Source: a virus
DNA length: 64,000 nt
Reading direction: 5' to 3' (one strand)
IMG/VR virus record: IMGVR_UViG_3300019124_000103
Location: 1-64,000 of that record
A program made the position numbers and the translations under genes. Shown here one piece after another: positions 47,435 through 54,880 of the stretch (positions within the stretch are counted from its first letter, which is position 1; the number at the start of each line of letters is the position of its first letter). The notes under the pieces are model-generated. The model searched no databases. It saw only the letters and a program-made list of their open reading frames with translations, and had not been told where the DNA came from.

Positions 47435-48042
47435 GATGCCTGCTCCTGCTGTTGTGTGGAGAGGGCCAACAAGGCCCGCGCAGCCTGATAGACGTAGGGC
47501 TTCAGGTCGTCGCAGCCCTCTTTGATCGTGAAGCCGTTCGCTAGGAAGACCGCGCGAATCTGCGCATCCGTCAGCCCCTGTGCTGCAGGGGTGGGAGTGG
47601 ATCGGGCGGCAGCTTCACAGTCTTCTTCCGAGACAGTGCCGGCCGCGGCCAGAAGGTCCGCCCACTGCCATTCCTCCTCCTGCATCACGCGCTCCATGGC
47701 GCGGTTCGGGCGAAGCGGCACAAGCGCGAAGCCTGCGGGAATCGCCCCCGCCCCTGCGGGCTGTGGTGCTGGTGGGGTGGTGTAGAGGGGCGTTATGTCC
47801 CGCAGCTTGTCCGGGTAGCCGGGGCACCAGGCGATGCCCTCCGGCTGGTCCTTATCGTGGAAGCCCACCGGTTCTGCTGCCTCCTGCTGGGCGAGGGCGG
47901 CGGACTCGATGAACCGGCGCAGAGTCTCTCGCGGCCCGACCGGGTCCACCGACACATTCATGCGGGCGAAGTCATCGAGCGATTCCAGCGCTTCGAGCGC
48001 CTGCTCTCGGGTGACTGCCAGCGCTTCTCGGTCTTGGGTCAT
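47431..48042 (-). CDS. Hypothetical phage protein, P1 homologue at 4206
   Basis: This 203-residue protein shares GFHDKDQPEGIAWCPGYPDK and the ALSTQQQEQAS end with the P1 protein but has different inner segments, including QALEALESLDDFARMNVSVD. The leader has the conserved GGGCC/GGCCC hairpin (around 48070). Function unknown. Confidence 0.6.
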   Translation of the reverse strand: MTQDREALAVTREQALEALESLDDFARMNVSVDPVGPRETLRRFIESAALAQQEAAEPVGFHDKDQPEGIAWCPGYPDKLRDITPLYTTPPAPQPAGAGAIPAGFALVPLRPNRAMERVMQEEEWQWADLLAAAGTVSEEDCEAAARSTPTPAAQGLTDAQIRAVFLANGFTIKEGCDDLKPYVYQAARALLALSTQQQEQAS

Positions 48043-48098
48043 ATGTGGTTTCCCGTGGGAGCTAACCCGGGCCTGCGGCCCTAGGCGTTCTGGAATGT

Positions 48099-48524
48099 TT
48101 AGCCTCGGCCCGCGGCGTTGCTGGGTGTCACCCCATGCATAGCCAGGAACGCCACGGTGTAGTCAATGAGACTGGAGCCTCTCTGCCTGGACATCGCGGC
48201 AGTGCTTTCGCGGATATTCACGAACTCGCCCTCAAGTCCCGGGACGATTTCAGCCCCTTGCTTTGTGGCGGTGGCATGCCCGGAGACAAACAGCACCTTC
48301 CACTGCTCGGCCGTTCTCGGGGCTCCGGCCCAGCACAAGCCGGCCTTTTCGGCGTCCTGGCAGAGCGCGTGAAACTTGGCGTTTTGATCCAGGCTGCGGC
48401 GCTCGGGCTTGACCGTGACTTCCAGTCGATGGCCCTGGAGGGTTTCGCCCTTGATCTGGCTCCATAGGTCGGACCAGACCTTGTATGCCTGCTGTGGGTT
48501 CACTAGCTTCTGGGTGACTTTCAT
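48099..48524 (-). CDS. ninB: NinB-like recombination protein (P2)
   Basis: This 141-residue NinB-family protein has HRLEVTVKPERRSLDQNAKF (R-S-x-x-Q-N) and a central TAEQWKVLFVSGHA block. It is only distantly related to the P1 NinB but occupies the same slot beside the same HNH nuclease. Confidence 0.8.
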   Translation of the reverse strand: MKVTQKLVNPQQAYKVWSDLWSQIKGETLQGHRLEVTVKPERRSLDQNAKFHALCQDAEKAGLCWAGAPRTAEQWKVLFVSGHATATKQGAEIVPGLEGEFVNIRESTAAMSRQRGSSLIDYTVAFLAMHGVTPSNAAGRG

Positions 48525-48850
48525 CGCGTCCTCTTCAGCGTTTCCATGTCCCAGCCTTCCCGCTCGGCCATCTCTTGCATTCGTTCGACGTACTCAGCCT
48601 CTAGCTCTCGTCGCTGATCCCGGCTCATGTCGAGACAGTTGTCGTGCTGCTGATGGCAGCCGATCAACCCGAAGTGAGGGGCGCAGAGGGGGAAAATCTT
48701 GGAGTCGCAAACCTTCATCCCTAGTCCCTTGCCGAAATTCGCGTGGGCTGCTTGGCTGAACCCTTCGATACCGCATCCGAAGCACGGCTTAGAGGCGACG
48801 TACCTTCTATACGCCTCTGACCTCAGTAGCCGTGTCTTCGGGTAGAGCAT
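48521..48850 (-). CDS. HNH-type recombination nuclease (P2)
   Basis: This 109-residue protein is nearly identical to the P1 nuclease at 5215-5544, with the same CFGCG, SQAAHANFGKG and GCHQQHD residues. It overlaps NinB by four bases and the SSB-like gene by one. Confidence 0.75.
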   Translation of the reverse strand: MLYPKTRLLRSEAYRRYVASKPCFGCGIEGFSQAAHANFGKGLGMKVCDSKIFPLCAPHFGLIGCHQQHDNCLDMSRDQRRELEAEYVERMQEMAEREGWDMETLKRTR

Positions 48851-49125
48851 CAGAAGGGAATGTCGGAACCCTCGTCACGACCGTAGGCGCGCTTCGCCAT
48901 CTCGGTGCCGCCCATCTGGCGCTTTGGCTGCTCGGCCTGCTGTTCCTTGACATTGACCGCAAGAGACATGAACTTGCCCTGTTGACCCGTCTTGATCCAG
49001 GCGGACAACCAGAACTCCACTCCTTCGATGTTGATCGAACCCTTGTAGTCCGGGTGGGTGTCCTTCTCCTTGCGGTCGTTCTTAAAGAGGACGCCGGAGT
49101 TGGTGTTGTCGTATTGCTTGCTCAT
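48850..49125 (-). CDS. SSB-slot protein with SSB-like acidic tail
   Basis: This 91-residue protein has [20 protein letters not shown], then [20 protein letters not shown], and ends RDEGSDIPF. The last residues match the DxxIPF tip of bacterial SSBs although the body shows no OB-fold SSB signature. It takes the exact place of the P1 ssb gene. I infer a single-strand-binding or SSB-mimic role in P2 recombination, and the family is not one I can name with certainty. Confidence 0.55.
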   Translation of the reverse strand: MSKQYDNTNSGVLFKNDRKEKDTHPDYKGSINIEGVEFWLSAWIKTGQQGKFMSLAVNVKEQQAEQPKRQMGGTEMAKRAYGRDEGSDIPF

Positions 49126-49793
49126 TACGCTGCCTTTTGCTTTGCGTGGAACTGGATTGAATACGCCTTGATGGCGTTGCGGGTGGATGCGGGCATGAGC
49201 TTGGAAAGGAAGATCTTTTCCAGGTCATCCAGCCCCTCTTGCTCGATGCGCTCGAAAGCCGCTTGGGGGCCGTAGGCTTCAAAGTCGCCCTTGACCGTTT
49301 CCCACAGCTTCAGAAGCTCTTGTTCCCGCACAGCAGGGATGGCCGGGGACTCGTTCAATACGTCGTTCATGACGCCGGTCGGCCGCTTGGTCTGCTTCGG
49401 CGGCTGGCTGGCCGCGTTACCGTCGTCGTCGTCTTGATACAAGCCAACAGCGGCGGCCAGCGAGTAGCGGCGGAGGTATGTGATGGCCGAGCCGTACCCC
49501 TGCGGGTCGTTCTTCGGCAGCGTCACAACCGCCATTGACTCGATCCACTCACCCGACTCGTGAAGCAAACGGGTCGTCAAAGCCAAGGTGCCGGGGTCGC
49601 TTGGGGCCGGTAGTTGAATGAAGGCGACGCCGTTTGCGTTCAGGGCCGGCTTGATCGCGTCGATCACTGCGGGAAGGTCCGCGTACTTGTTGCGGAAGTG
49701 CGGGTTCACCGCATCTTTCGCCGCGAAGGTGATCGCCCCTTGCGCCTTCACTAGCGCCTGGCTGATCTTGCTGATTGATTCGCTGGTTCTCAT
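49125..49793 (-). CDS. erf: ERF-family single-strand annealing protein
   Basis: This 222-residue protein has the ERF signature: [40 protein letters not shown] and [23 protein letters not shown] proteins anneal complementary strands, for example to circularise phage DNA. TAATG overlap with the SSB-slot gene. P1 has a different protein here. Confidence 0.9.
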   Translation of the reverse strand: MRTSESISKISQALVKAQGAITFAAKDAVNPHFRNKYADLPAVIDAIKPALNANGVAFIQLPAPSDPGTLALTTRLLHESGEWIESMAVVTLPKNDPQGYGSAITYLRRYSLAAAVGLYQDDDDGNAASQPPKQTKRPTGVMNDVLNESPAIPAVREQELLKLWETVKGDFEAYGPQAAFERIEQEGLDDLEKIFLSKLMPASTRNAIKAYSIQFHAKQKAA

Positions 49794-49813
49794 ATTCGTA
49801 CTCCTGTGTCCAG

Positions 49814-50011
49814 TCAGGCCCGAGGTTCGCTGCCGGTAGCGGCTTCATAGATCGCCTCCAGCGCCTTCAAGTCATCCGTCGTTGGGTCGGGTTCATACGA
49901 TTCGGGCCATTCGCCGTGTTCCGCGTAGAACTCCTGCGCCGTCATCAGATGGGCTTCCCCACAAGCCCGGCAGAACAGATCCACCGAGCATCCGCAGTAG
50001 GTGCAGTACAT
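49814..50011 (-). CDS. Small zinc-ribbon protein
   Basis: This 65-residue protein starts MYCTYCGCSVDLFCRACGEA, with two CxxC pairs, and has an acidic tail. ATG 50011 overlaps the previous stop as TGATG, with GAGGTG upstream. No P1 counterpart. Function unknown. Confidence 0.6.
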   Translation of the reverse strand: MYCTYCGCSVDLFCRACGEAHLMTAQEFYAEHGEWPESYEPDPTTDDLKALEAIYEAATGSEPRA

Positions 50012-50256
50012 CAATGCACCTCGTCGCCGACAACGTGCCTAGACCACCAAGCCACGAGGCGCTGCTTCCAGGTGAGCGGTGCGGGGACATGGCACATACC
50101 CCCGGGCATCTCTCCCCACATGGGCCAGCAGTCACAGGGGCGGCGACCTTGGTTGCAGTTACCACCGCAGCCGAGAACAACGGTCAGGCGCTGGGCGTAC
50201 AGCTCGCGGGTCTTGACGGTTTCGACCATGGCGAAGTGAGCGTTGCGGTCGTTCAT
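50011..50256 (-). CDS. Small cysteine-rich phage protein (P2 copy)
   Basis: Function unknown; 81 residues with CGGNCNQGRRPCDCWPMWGE, closely similar to P1 7340-7582. Coupled by TGATG overlap to the membrane-protein gene upstream. Confidence 0.65.
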   Translation of the reverse strand: MNDRNAHFAMVETVKTRELYAQRLTVVLGCGGNCNQGRRPCDCWPMWGEMPGGMCHVPAPLTWKQRLVAWWSRHVVGDEVH

Positions 50257-50438
50257 CACATCGCTCCCGCCAAGAGAAGAACCGCAAGAACCGCCATCAC
50301 GACAACGCCGACATAGGTCGCTGCTGCGTGGCCCTTGCTGGCGAACACCTCAACAGGCGAGGCGTAGTCAGCGGGGGATTGATAGACCCGATGGGCGCGC
50401 ATCCACGCCTCGGGCGTCTCAGTGAAGTTGCGCTTCAT
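50256..50438 (-). CDS. Small single-pass membrane protein (P2 copy)
   Basis: This 60-residue homologue of P1 7582-7764 has the same ASPVEVFASKGHAAATYVGV segment and C-terminal membrane helix, with a different stretch at residues 15-25. Function unknown. Confidence 0.65.
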   Translation of the reverse strand: MKRNFTETPEAWMRAHRVYQSPADYASPVEVFASKGHAAATYVGVVVMAVLAVLLLAGAM

Positions 50439-50650
50439 GCTGTCTCCCAAATCACGCCAACTTGGCGCACGTTGCGTTGCTGATCGATAGCCACCACGTC
50501 CACACCCTGGGACGTGCGCCAGAACTCCAAACGAATCCCCGCCATGTCATCCATGCCTTCGACTTGAAGGGCAGAGAGAAAGAAGGGCCGGGGTGCTTGC
50601 ATTGCCTCGGGTGTGGGGCAGGGCAAGACTGAATCGAGGAGGGCGCTCAC
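50435..50650 (-). CDS. Small phage protein (P2 copy)
   Basis: This 71-residue homologue of P1 7761-7976 has LQVEGMDDMAGIRLEFWRTS. It starts at a GTG that overlaps the previous stop, whereas P1 uses ATG. Function unknown. Confidence 0.6.
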   Translation of the reverse strand: MSALLDSVLPCPTPEAMQAPRPFFLSALQVEGMDDMAGIRLEFWRTSQGVDVVAIDQQRNVRQVGVIWETA

Positions 50651-50943
50651 ACTGCACCCCCTGGCCGGTCGTCACGTCGGAGGCCGGGATTCGCTTCGCG
50701 GAACTCAGCGAGCGTCTGACGACCGGATTTGTCCAGCAGCGCGCGGCCGACTGCCGTGATGTTGTCTCCGTCAAGCGCACCCCACCCGCGGAGCGTGGCG
50801 CGGCACGTCACAAGGCCACGGGCATCGCCGACCGTCATTGCCTTGAGTGGCTTCCCGTCGCGTGCCGCGAGAAGCACGGCACGATGGCCGCTGTTCATGC
50901 GTGCGCGCATCTGCTTGATGCTTGGCGTGTGCTTCGCTTCCAT
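50647..50943 (-). CDS. Hypothetical phage protein
   Basis: Function unknown; 98 residues. The start MEAKHTPSIKQMRARMNSGH recalls the KHTP opening of the P1 gene at the same place, but the rest (LRGWGALDGDNITAVGRALL) is a different, winged-helix-like sequence. TGATG overlap with the first gene of the operon. Confidence 0.55.
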   Translation of the reverse strand: MEAKHTPSIKQMRARMNSGHRAVLLAARDGKPLKAMTVGDARGLVTCRATLRGWGALDGDNITAVGRALLDKSGRQTLAEFREANPGLRRDDRPGGAV

Positions 50944-51269
50944 CACAGCGCAGCCTCCCGAAACTTGGTCTTGCACGAATGGCAGTGCATGACGCGGTTA
51001 AAGCTCGCGGAGATCTCCGCGCAGTCCTCACACGGCTCAGGCTCGGGAGCCGTCAGCACCTTGATCTCGTCTTGGAGGTCTTGCACCGTGTAGAAGGCGC
51101 TGCGGAGCTGTCCGCGCAGCAGGCCCACGAGATAGGCCAGGCGCGCCAGATCGCCGCCGCCCACCTTCGCCACGTAGGCGTCAGCCTGCGCCTCCAGCCG
51201 ATCTAGAACGCGGTCACATGCGCTCTGCTTCTGCTTCCACGGAGCGGGGATCGGGATGTCGGTTTGCAT
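50943..51269 (-). CDS. First gene of P2 leftward operon, zinc-motif protein
   Basis: This 108-residue homologue of P1 8287-8613 has MQTDIPIPAPWK and a C-terminal CEDCAEIS...CHSCKTKF ribbon. It starts right after the P2 left operator. I chose the second ATG (51269) for spacing to AGGAG. Confidence 0.65.
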   Translation of the reverse strand: MQTDIPIPAPWKQKQSACDRVLDRLEAQADAYVAKVGGGDLARLAYLVGLLRGQLRSAFYTVQDLQDEIKVLTAPEPEPCEDCAEISASFNRVMHCHSCKTKFREAAL

Positions 51270-51299
51270 TGCCATCTCTCCTGCGAGTCGATGGCTGAA

Positions 51300-51340
51300 C
51301 TATGCAACATGCGCAGTCACAAGGCAAGCAGAATGCATAG
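51300..51340. promoter_or_regulatory. P2 left operator pair
   Basis: CTATGCAACATGCG (51300-51313) and, inverted, CTATGCATTCTGCT (51327-51340) lie 27 bases apart upstream of the leftward operon. They resemble the three sites at 53101-53162 by the P2 repressor and are unlike the P1 operators. The rest of 51276-51405 holds no gene. Confidence 0.7.
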
Positions 51341-51405
51341 CCAGAAGACAAATTAGAGTGGCGCCTCTAATTCCGTGTGACTACAGTCGGAGGCGGAGGT
51401 GAGGG

Positions 51406-51903
51406 ATGAGGAAAACGATTTCCGCGGCTGTGGTCGCGGCGATGGTGGCCGGGTGCGCGACTACCCCCGAGCACTACAGGCAGAACAAGGCGGGCTTATC
51501 TGATCTGGAGGTGTGCCGCGCTTCCCGGGCCGCAATGAATGCCGCGGATTGGTCTTGGCACAGCGAAACAATGGAAGATATGGCCGCTCGGGGCCTTACT
51601 GCCGCGTCGTGCGTCGAGCTAGTAGCCGAGGCGGAGCAGAAAGCCAAAACGGTTGGGGCGATCGTCCTGGGAGTCGCCGCACTCGCGTTGATCGCTTCGC
51701 AGGCCAAGAAGGGCAGGATTGGTGGATCGCAGGCCACCGGCCAAGACTTTGACTGGGACTGGGATCTTTTCTACGGCGAGCGCATGCAGATGGTGTGGGC
51801 CTGCCGTGGCGTGCAAACGGGGCAATTCGCGGAGCCTTATAGATGTCAGCACAAGGCCCAAACCGACTTGCGGTGGCCGGGCTTGCAAGCGCCTTGGCGC
51901 TGA
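51406..51903 (+). CDS. Lipoprotein with inner hydrophobic helix
   Basis: This 165-residue protein has a lipoprotein signal peptide (MRKTISAAVVAAMVAGC, lipobox VAGC) and a hydrophobic segment near residue 85 (VGAIVLGVAALALIA). It lies where P1 has two membrane proteins, right of the left operator. It may be an exclusion factor, but no known family is recognised. GAGG lies upstream. Confidence 0.6.
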   Translation: MRKTISAAVVAAMVAGCATTPEHYRQNKAGLSDLEVCRASRAAMNAADWSWHSETMEDMAARGLTAASCVELVAEAEQKAKTVGAIVLGVAALALIASQAKKGRIGGSQATGQDFDWDWDLFYGERMQMVWACRGVQTGQFAEPYRCQHKAQTDLRWPGLQAPWR

Positions 51904-52145
51904 TGGCCGCGGCCGGGCAGTCCAGCGCTTCTGCACGCTCCCCCGCAGTCAAAGCAGAGTTCCGCCGCCTGAACCCCTGCCCGAGCACCGGGAAGACGAG
52001 AGGCGCCTGTCCGGGCTATCACGTCGATCACCGGGAAAGCCTCATCTGCGGTGGCAAAGACGAGGTGTCGAACCTGCAATGGCTATCGATCCCCGAGCAC
52101 AAAGAGAAAACCCGCGTCGAGGTGAAGCTGTGCCGCTCGCGGTAG
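51843..52145 (+). CDS. Secreted HNH nuclease (P2)
   Basis: This 100-residue protein has a signal peptide (LAVAGLASALALMAAAGQSS) followed by the HNH core: AEFRRLNPCPSTGKTRG, then CPGYHVDHRESLICGGKDE and SNLQWLSIPEHKEKTR. Export of an HNH nuclease suggests it acts in the periplasm, perhaps on incoming DNA. The P1 copy at 9146 lacks a clear signal. Confidence 0.7.
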   Translation: MSAQGPNRLAVAGLASALALMAAAGQSSASARSPAVKAEFRRLNPCPSTGKTRGACPGYHVDHRESLICGGKDEVSNLQWLSIPEHKEKTRVEVKLCRSR

Positions 52146-52277
52146 ATCGTTACGACCGCTCACGAATTGGGGCGCTTTCACCCCTTAATCTTGGGGTTGA
52201 CGCCTCGGACCTAGTACACGATTGGGCGTCGATAGAAGACTCGCCCGGCCCTGTGGCTCACGCGGTGAGCTAGCGTA

Positions 52278-52293
52278 CTGGATACATTTACAG
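52278..52293. promoter_or_regulatory. LexA-type SOS box before STAS-like gene (P2)
   Basis: CTGGATACATTTACAG fits CTG-N10-CAG, and the flanks extend the symmetry to TACTG...CAGTA over 20 bases. It lies 19 bases before ATG 52313. The rest of the gap from 52146 holds a CCCC/GGGG hairpin near 52180 and no gene. Confidence 0.75.
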
Positions 52294-52312
52294 TACAACA
52301 AAGTGAGTGGGC

Positions 52313-52750
52313 ATGAGCGGTATGGACGAGTTTGAAATCACCCGGCGCGGCGGGATGCTCATCGTGCAGGTGGGCGGCTTCTTTACGGTGGAGAAGGCCG
52401 ATGAACTTCGGCAGCGCATCCTGGCGGACCTTCGGCAGGCCAACGCTGTGAAGTGCCTCATTGATCTGCGGCGGTGCGTCTTGGTCATGGGCGAGGCCCA
52501 AATCGACCAGATGGCGGAAGCCGAGCTGGCGAGCGGGCTGGAGGTGGCGACTGGTGTTCTTGCCAGCGAACCGCAGCGGGAGCTGGTCAAGCGCTACGCA
52601 AAGCGCATGGGCGCGACCGGCAGAACCCGCCTGGTCTTCACCGATGCTTCGCGGTCTTTGTGGGAGTGGCTGGGGGGAGTGGTTCCGGAGCTTCTTCCTG
52701 CTCGACAGTTCGAAGTCGGTGCTCGTCCTCAATCTCAAAAGCAACACTAG
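52313..52750 (+). CDS. STAS-like protein, candidate SOS-controlled antirepressor (P2)
   Basis: This 145-residue protein shares with P1 10307-10738 the segments RRGGMLIVQVGGFFTVEKAD, VKCLIDLRRCVLVMG and TGRTRLVF. The strand-helix-strand order with a VKCLIDLR strand suggests a STAS/SpoIIAA-like fold. It has a LexA-type box upstream and overlaps the convergent repressor gene by 113 bases. The conserved pairing in two different immunity regions favours a role on the repressor. The ATG at 52322 is an alternative start. Confidence 0.65.
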   Translation: MSGMDEFEITRRGGMLIVQVGGFFTVEKADELRQRILADLRQANAVKCLIDLRRCVLVMGEAQIDQMAEAELASGLEVATGVLASEPQRELVKRYAKRMGATGRTRLVFTDASRSLWEWLGGVVPELLPARQFEVGARPQSQKQH

Positions 52751-53087
52751 CGCACTGCGCTATGGCGATCCGCTTCAGTAGCGGGTCTTCGATGTTGTTC
52801 AGCCGTCGCGCGATTTCCATGATCTCGGGCGGCAGTGCTGGCGCGCCGTCAACCTCAAGCGGCTGATCCATCCAGCCGACAGGCTTTTGCATCTTGGCTT
52901 CCAGCTTGGTAGCCAACTCGTCGCCTACATTCCGGCGCCCTTTGGACATCGCGATCAGATGCGTGTCCACCGTATTGCATAGGGCGGCGAGCTTCTGCGG
53001 CCCGCCCGCTTCAGCAAGAAGCATCTTTAGCCGCTCGCGCCTCCACGCGCGATAGGGCCTCTCGTCCCGTTCTCCATCCTCCGTCAT
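52638..53087 (-). CDS. Prophage repressor without S24 peptidase domain (P2)
   Basis: This 149-residue XRE-type protein has a helix-turn-helix (LKMLLAEAGGPQKLAALCNT, then HLIAMSKGRRNVG) and a short C-terminus (EIMEIARRLNNIEDPLLKRI) resembling that of the P1 repressor. The DNA-binding halves are not alike, matching the different operators. There is no Ser-Lys peptidase domain. Start at ATG 53087, without a clear ribosome-binding site. Confidence 0.75.
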   Translation of the reverse strand: MTEDGERDERPYRAWRRERLKMLLAEAGGPQKLAALCNTVDTHLIAMSKGRRNVGDELATKLEAKMQKPVGWMDQPLEVDGAPALPPEIMEIARRLNNIEDPLLKRIAIAQCASVAFEIEDEHRLRTVEQEEAPEPLPPATPTKTAKHR

Positions 53088-53100
53088 GCCGGCAAGCCTA

Positions 53101-53162
53101 CGCGACTTGCATAAGGGCAGACTATGCGTTATGCTCAGTCCAGCACTGCGCAACTTGCATAG
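53101..53162. promoter_or_regulatory. P2 right operator with three sites
   Basis: Three copies of a CTATGCAA-N2-TGCG-like 14-mer lie at 53101-53114 (inverted), 53122-53135 and 53149-53162 (inverted), with centres 21 and 27 bases apart between repressor and Cro-like genes. This resembles the three-site right operator of lambda. Confidence 0.8.
53107..53135 (+). promoter_or_regulatory. P2 rightward early promoter
   Basis: TTGCAT (53107-53112), 17 bases, then TATGCT (53130-53135), covered by two operator sites. It would drive the Cro-like gene with a leader of about 26 bases that has no ribosome-binding site. Confidence 0.5.
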
Positions 53163-53167
53163 TCCAA

Positions 53168-53527
53168 ATGGAACTTCGAGCATACCTAGACACCCTTCCT
53201 CGTGGAGGCGTGGCCGAGTTCGCGGGCAAGTGCGGCATTTCTGAGGTTTACCTGCACCAGCTTGCTGCCCGCCAGGGCCGGAGACAGGCGAGCCCTGCGC
53301 TCGCGGTAGTTATCGAGCGGGAGAGCGGCGGAATGGTCAAGCGCGCGGATCTGCGGCCTGACGACTACAGCCAGATTTGGCCCGACCTCAAGAAGCCCGC
53401 TGCCTCGAAGAAAGCCGACGCCCCCGCGGCCAGCACAGAACCCCGCATCCCTGCGGCCGATCACCACGTCTGGCCGCTCCCCACTGACCGCCGCATCACC
53501 AAGCGTGACGGTCCTTCCAAGGAGTGA
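53168..53527 (+). CDS. YdaS-type Cro protein (P2)
   Basis: This 119-residue protein starts MELRAYLDTLPRGGVAEFAG, then KCGISEVYLHQLAARQGRRQ, the helix-turn-helix of YdaS/Cro-like proteins. A proline-rich tail follows. It begins five bases after an operator and lacks a ribosome-binding site, like its P1 counterpart. It probably opposes the repressor to allow lytic growth. Confidence 0.75.
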   Translation: MELRAYLDTLPRGGVAEFAGKCGISEVYLHQLAARQGRRQASPALAVVIERESGGMVKRADLRPDDYSQIWPDLKKPAASKKADAPAASTEPRIPAADHHVWPLPTDRRITKRDGPSKE

Positions 53528-53530
53528 GCG

Positions 53531-53956
53531 ATGAAGCTCCCCAGCGAGGATTTCGACGACTCCCGGGCTAGGCGGCTGTACCCGCCGCGAGACGGCATCT
53601 ACCGCCACTGGTTTTGCGACTACCAGCCCATCGTCGAGTCGTTCGGCGATGTGCTCGTGCAAGTTGATGACAACGACTATTCGGGTGATACGCGCGTCCT
53701 TCTGAAGAGTGGCGGGCGCTTCGGCTTCCTCAACTTCGGCTGGGGATCGTGCAGCGGTTGCGATGCGCTTCAGTCGTGCAACAGCTATCGCGCTGTTGAG
53801 GAACTCATCCAGGGGTTGGAGCGCGACATCAAGTGGTTTGACAACCTCCAGGACGCAAAAGACTACATCGCCAGCCCCGACCGCAAATCGTCCTACTACT
53901 GGCACGAGAGCGAATGGAAAAGCTTTGTTGACCAAGTTCTTGCCCTGGAGACCTGA
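53531..53956 (+). CDS. Phage protein with CSGCDALQ motif
   Basis: Function unknown; 141 residues. It has YPPRDGIYRHWFCDYQPIVE, then GFLNFGWGSCSGCDALQSCN and a Trp-rich C-terminus (DIKWFDNLQDAKDYIASPDR). The CSGCDALQ cysteine pair could bind metal. It lies right after the Cro-like gene, a spot free of such a gene in P1. Confidence 0.6.
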   Translation: MKLPSEDFDDSRARRLYPPRDGIYRHWFCDYQPIVESFGDVLVQVDDNDYSGDTRVLLKSGGRFGFLNFGWGSCSGCDALQSCNSYRAVEELIQGLERDIKWFDNLQDAKDYIASPDRKSSYYWHESEWKSFVDQVLALET

Positions 53957-53957
53957 C

Positions 53958-54143
53958 ATGCGTGATCTAGACGCCCTCGACCCTCTGCCGAAGCTCGGTG
54001 CCAAGGTGGAGCCGCTGAACGACAAGCCGCTGACCGAACGCCAGAAGCAAGCACTTCGCACATACGTCTTCGAGCGGTCGCGCTGGTACGACATCGCGCC
54101 GTTGCAAGAAACCTTCGCCCGCCAGTACCCGGCCGGCAAGTAA
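53958..54143 (+). CDS. Small conserved phage protein (P2 copy)
   Basis: This 61-residue homologue of P1 11445-11636 has MRDLDALDPLPKLGAKVEPL. It lies directly after the preceding stop. Function unknown. Confidence 0.65.
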   Translation: MRDLDALDPLPKLGAKVEPLNDKPLTERQKQALRTYVFERSRWYDIAPLQETFARQYPAGK

Positions 54144-54151
54144 CCGTCAAC

Positions 54152-54217
54152 GCCCGAGCCATGCACCCCCTTCAGCTTTCTGGGCAGTTCACCCGCATGT
54201 GCTCGGGCACCTTTTTC
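54152..54217 (+). promoter_or_regulatory. Conserved hairpin with T run (tR1-like, P2)
   Basis: GCCCGAGC (54152-54159) pairs with GCTCGGGC (54201-54208) and the stem can extend through CATGC/GCATG, followed by TTTTT. The stem is kept but the loop differs from P1 11645-11722, which supports a functional RNA or terminator. The bases from 54218 to about 54300 are nearly identical in P1 and contain no gene. Confidence 0.55.
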
Positions 54218-54332
54218 ACCACGCGCCGGCAGTCGATGCTGGTCCGTTCCCCCTCCTCCTGCCCTCCCTGCTTCGGGCCGGCTGGGGCGCGTGGTTCCTT
54301 CATTCATCACTGACCTACCAGGAGAAGTCCTC

Positions 54333-54704
54333 ATGCGAGACATCGTGACCTCAACTTCGCGTCAACGCGAGGAATGCGCAGAGAAGCCGCGGAAACCGCT
54401 GCACTACATGCACCCCGACGACCTGCGTTATTCAGCGCTTCAGGACTGCATTGCAGAGGCGATTTTGCATTCGCGCTTCACGCAGCAGGCCCTGGCCCGA
54501 CGCATAGGTGTGAGCGAGTCCCATCTGTCGAAGGTCATCAACGGCCAAGCCGGTTTGCACGGCGAGGCGCTGGTGGCGTTCTGCAAAGAGACGCGCTCGG
54601 TTGCCTTGTGGCAGTGGTACTCAATGCGGATATCCGAAGCATTGCAAGCCGAGGGCGTGCAGTTCCCGCCGCTGATGGCGGCTGCTTCCCCTCGTTTGCA
54701 ATGA
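54333..54704 (+). CDS. CII-like helix-turn-helix regulator (P2)
   Basis: This 123-residue protein has a helix-turn-helix (FTQQALARRIGVSESHLSKV) at about residues 55-75, in the place of the P1 regulator at 11835-12173. GGAG precedes ATG 54333. Function inferred from place. Confidence 0.65.
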   Translation: MRDIVTSTSRQREECAEKPRKPLHYMHPDDLRYSALQDCIAEAILHSRFTQQALARRIGVSESHLSKVINGQAGLHGEALVAFCKETRSVALWQWYSMRISEALQAEGVQFPPLMAAASPRLQ

Positions 54705-54880
54705 GCCGCACGCCGGGTAGGGAGGAAAGCTGTGATGGAAAACAGAGATTCGACACACAAGCGCTTGCCCGGCGCATGGCTGAACGGCTCAACCGCAAAG
54801 GTGGACGTGTTCACGTTTACCGCTGCGTGCTTTGCGCTGGCTTTCATTTGGGCAGCGTCGGAAAGGTGAGGAAACCATGA
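54701..54880 (+). CDS. Small zinc-motif phage protein (P2 copy)
   Basis: This 59-residue copy of P1 12170-12349 differs only near its N-terminus. From 54713 onward the DNA is almost the same as in P1. ATGA overlaps with both neighbours. Confidence 0.65.
   Translation: MSRTPGREESCDGKQRFDTQALARRMAERLNRKGGRVHVYRCVLCAGFHLGSVGKVRKP

Noticed and set aside
53186-54343. A 385-residue open frame on the minus strand
   Set aside because: It runs antisense through three homologous or Cro-type genes and the conserved hairpin, so it is a shadow.
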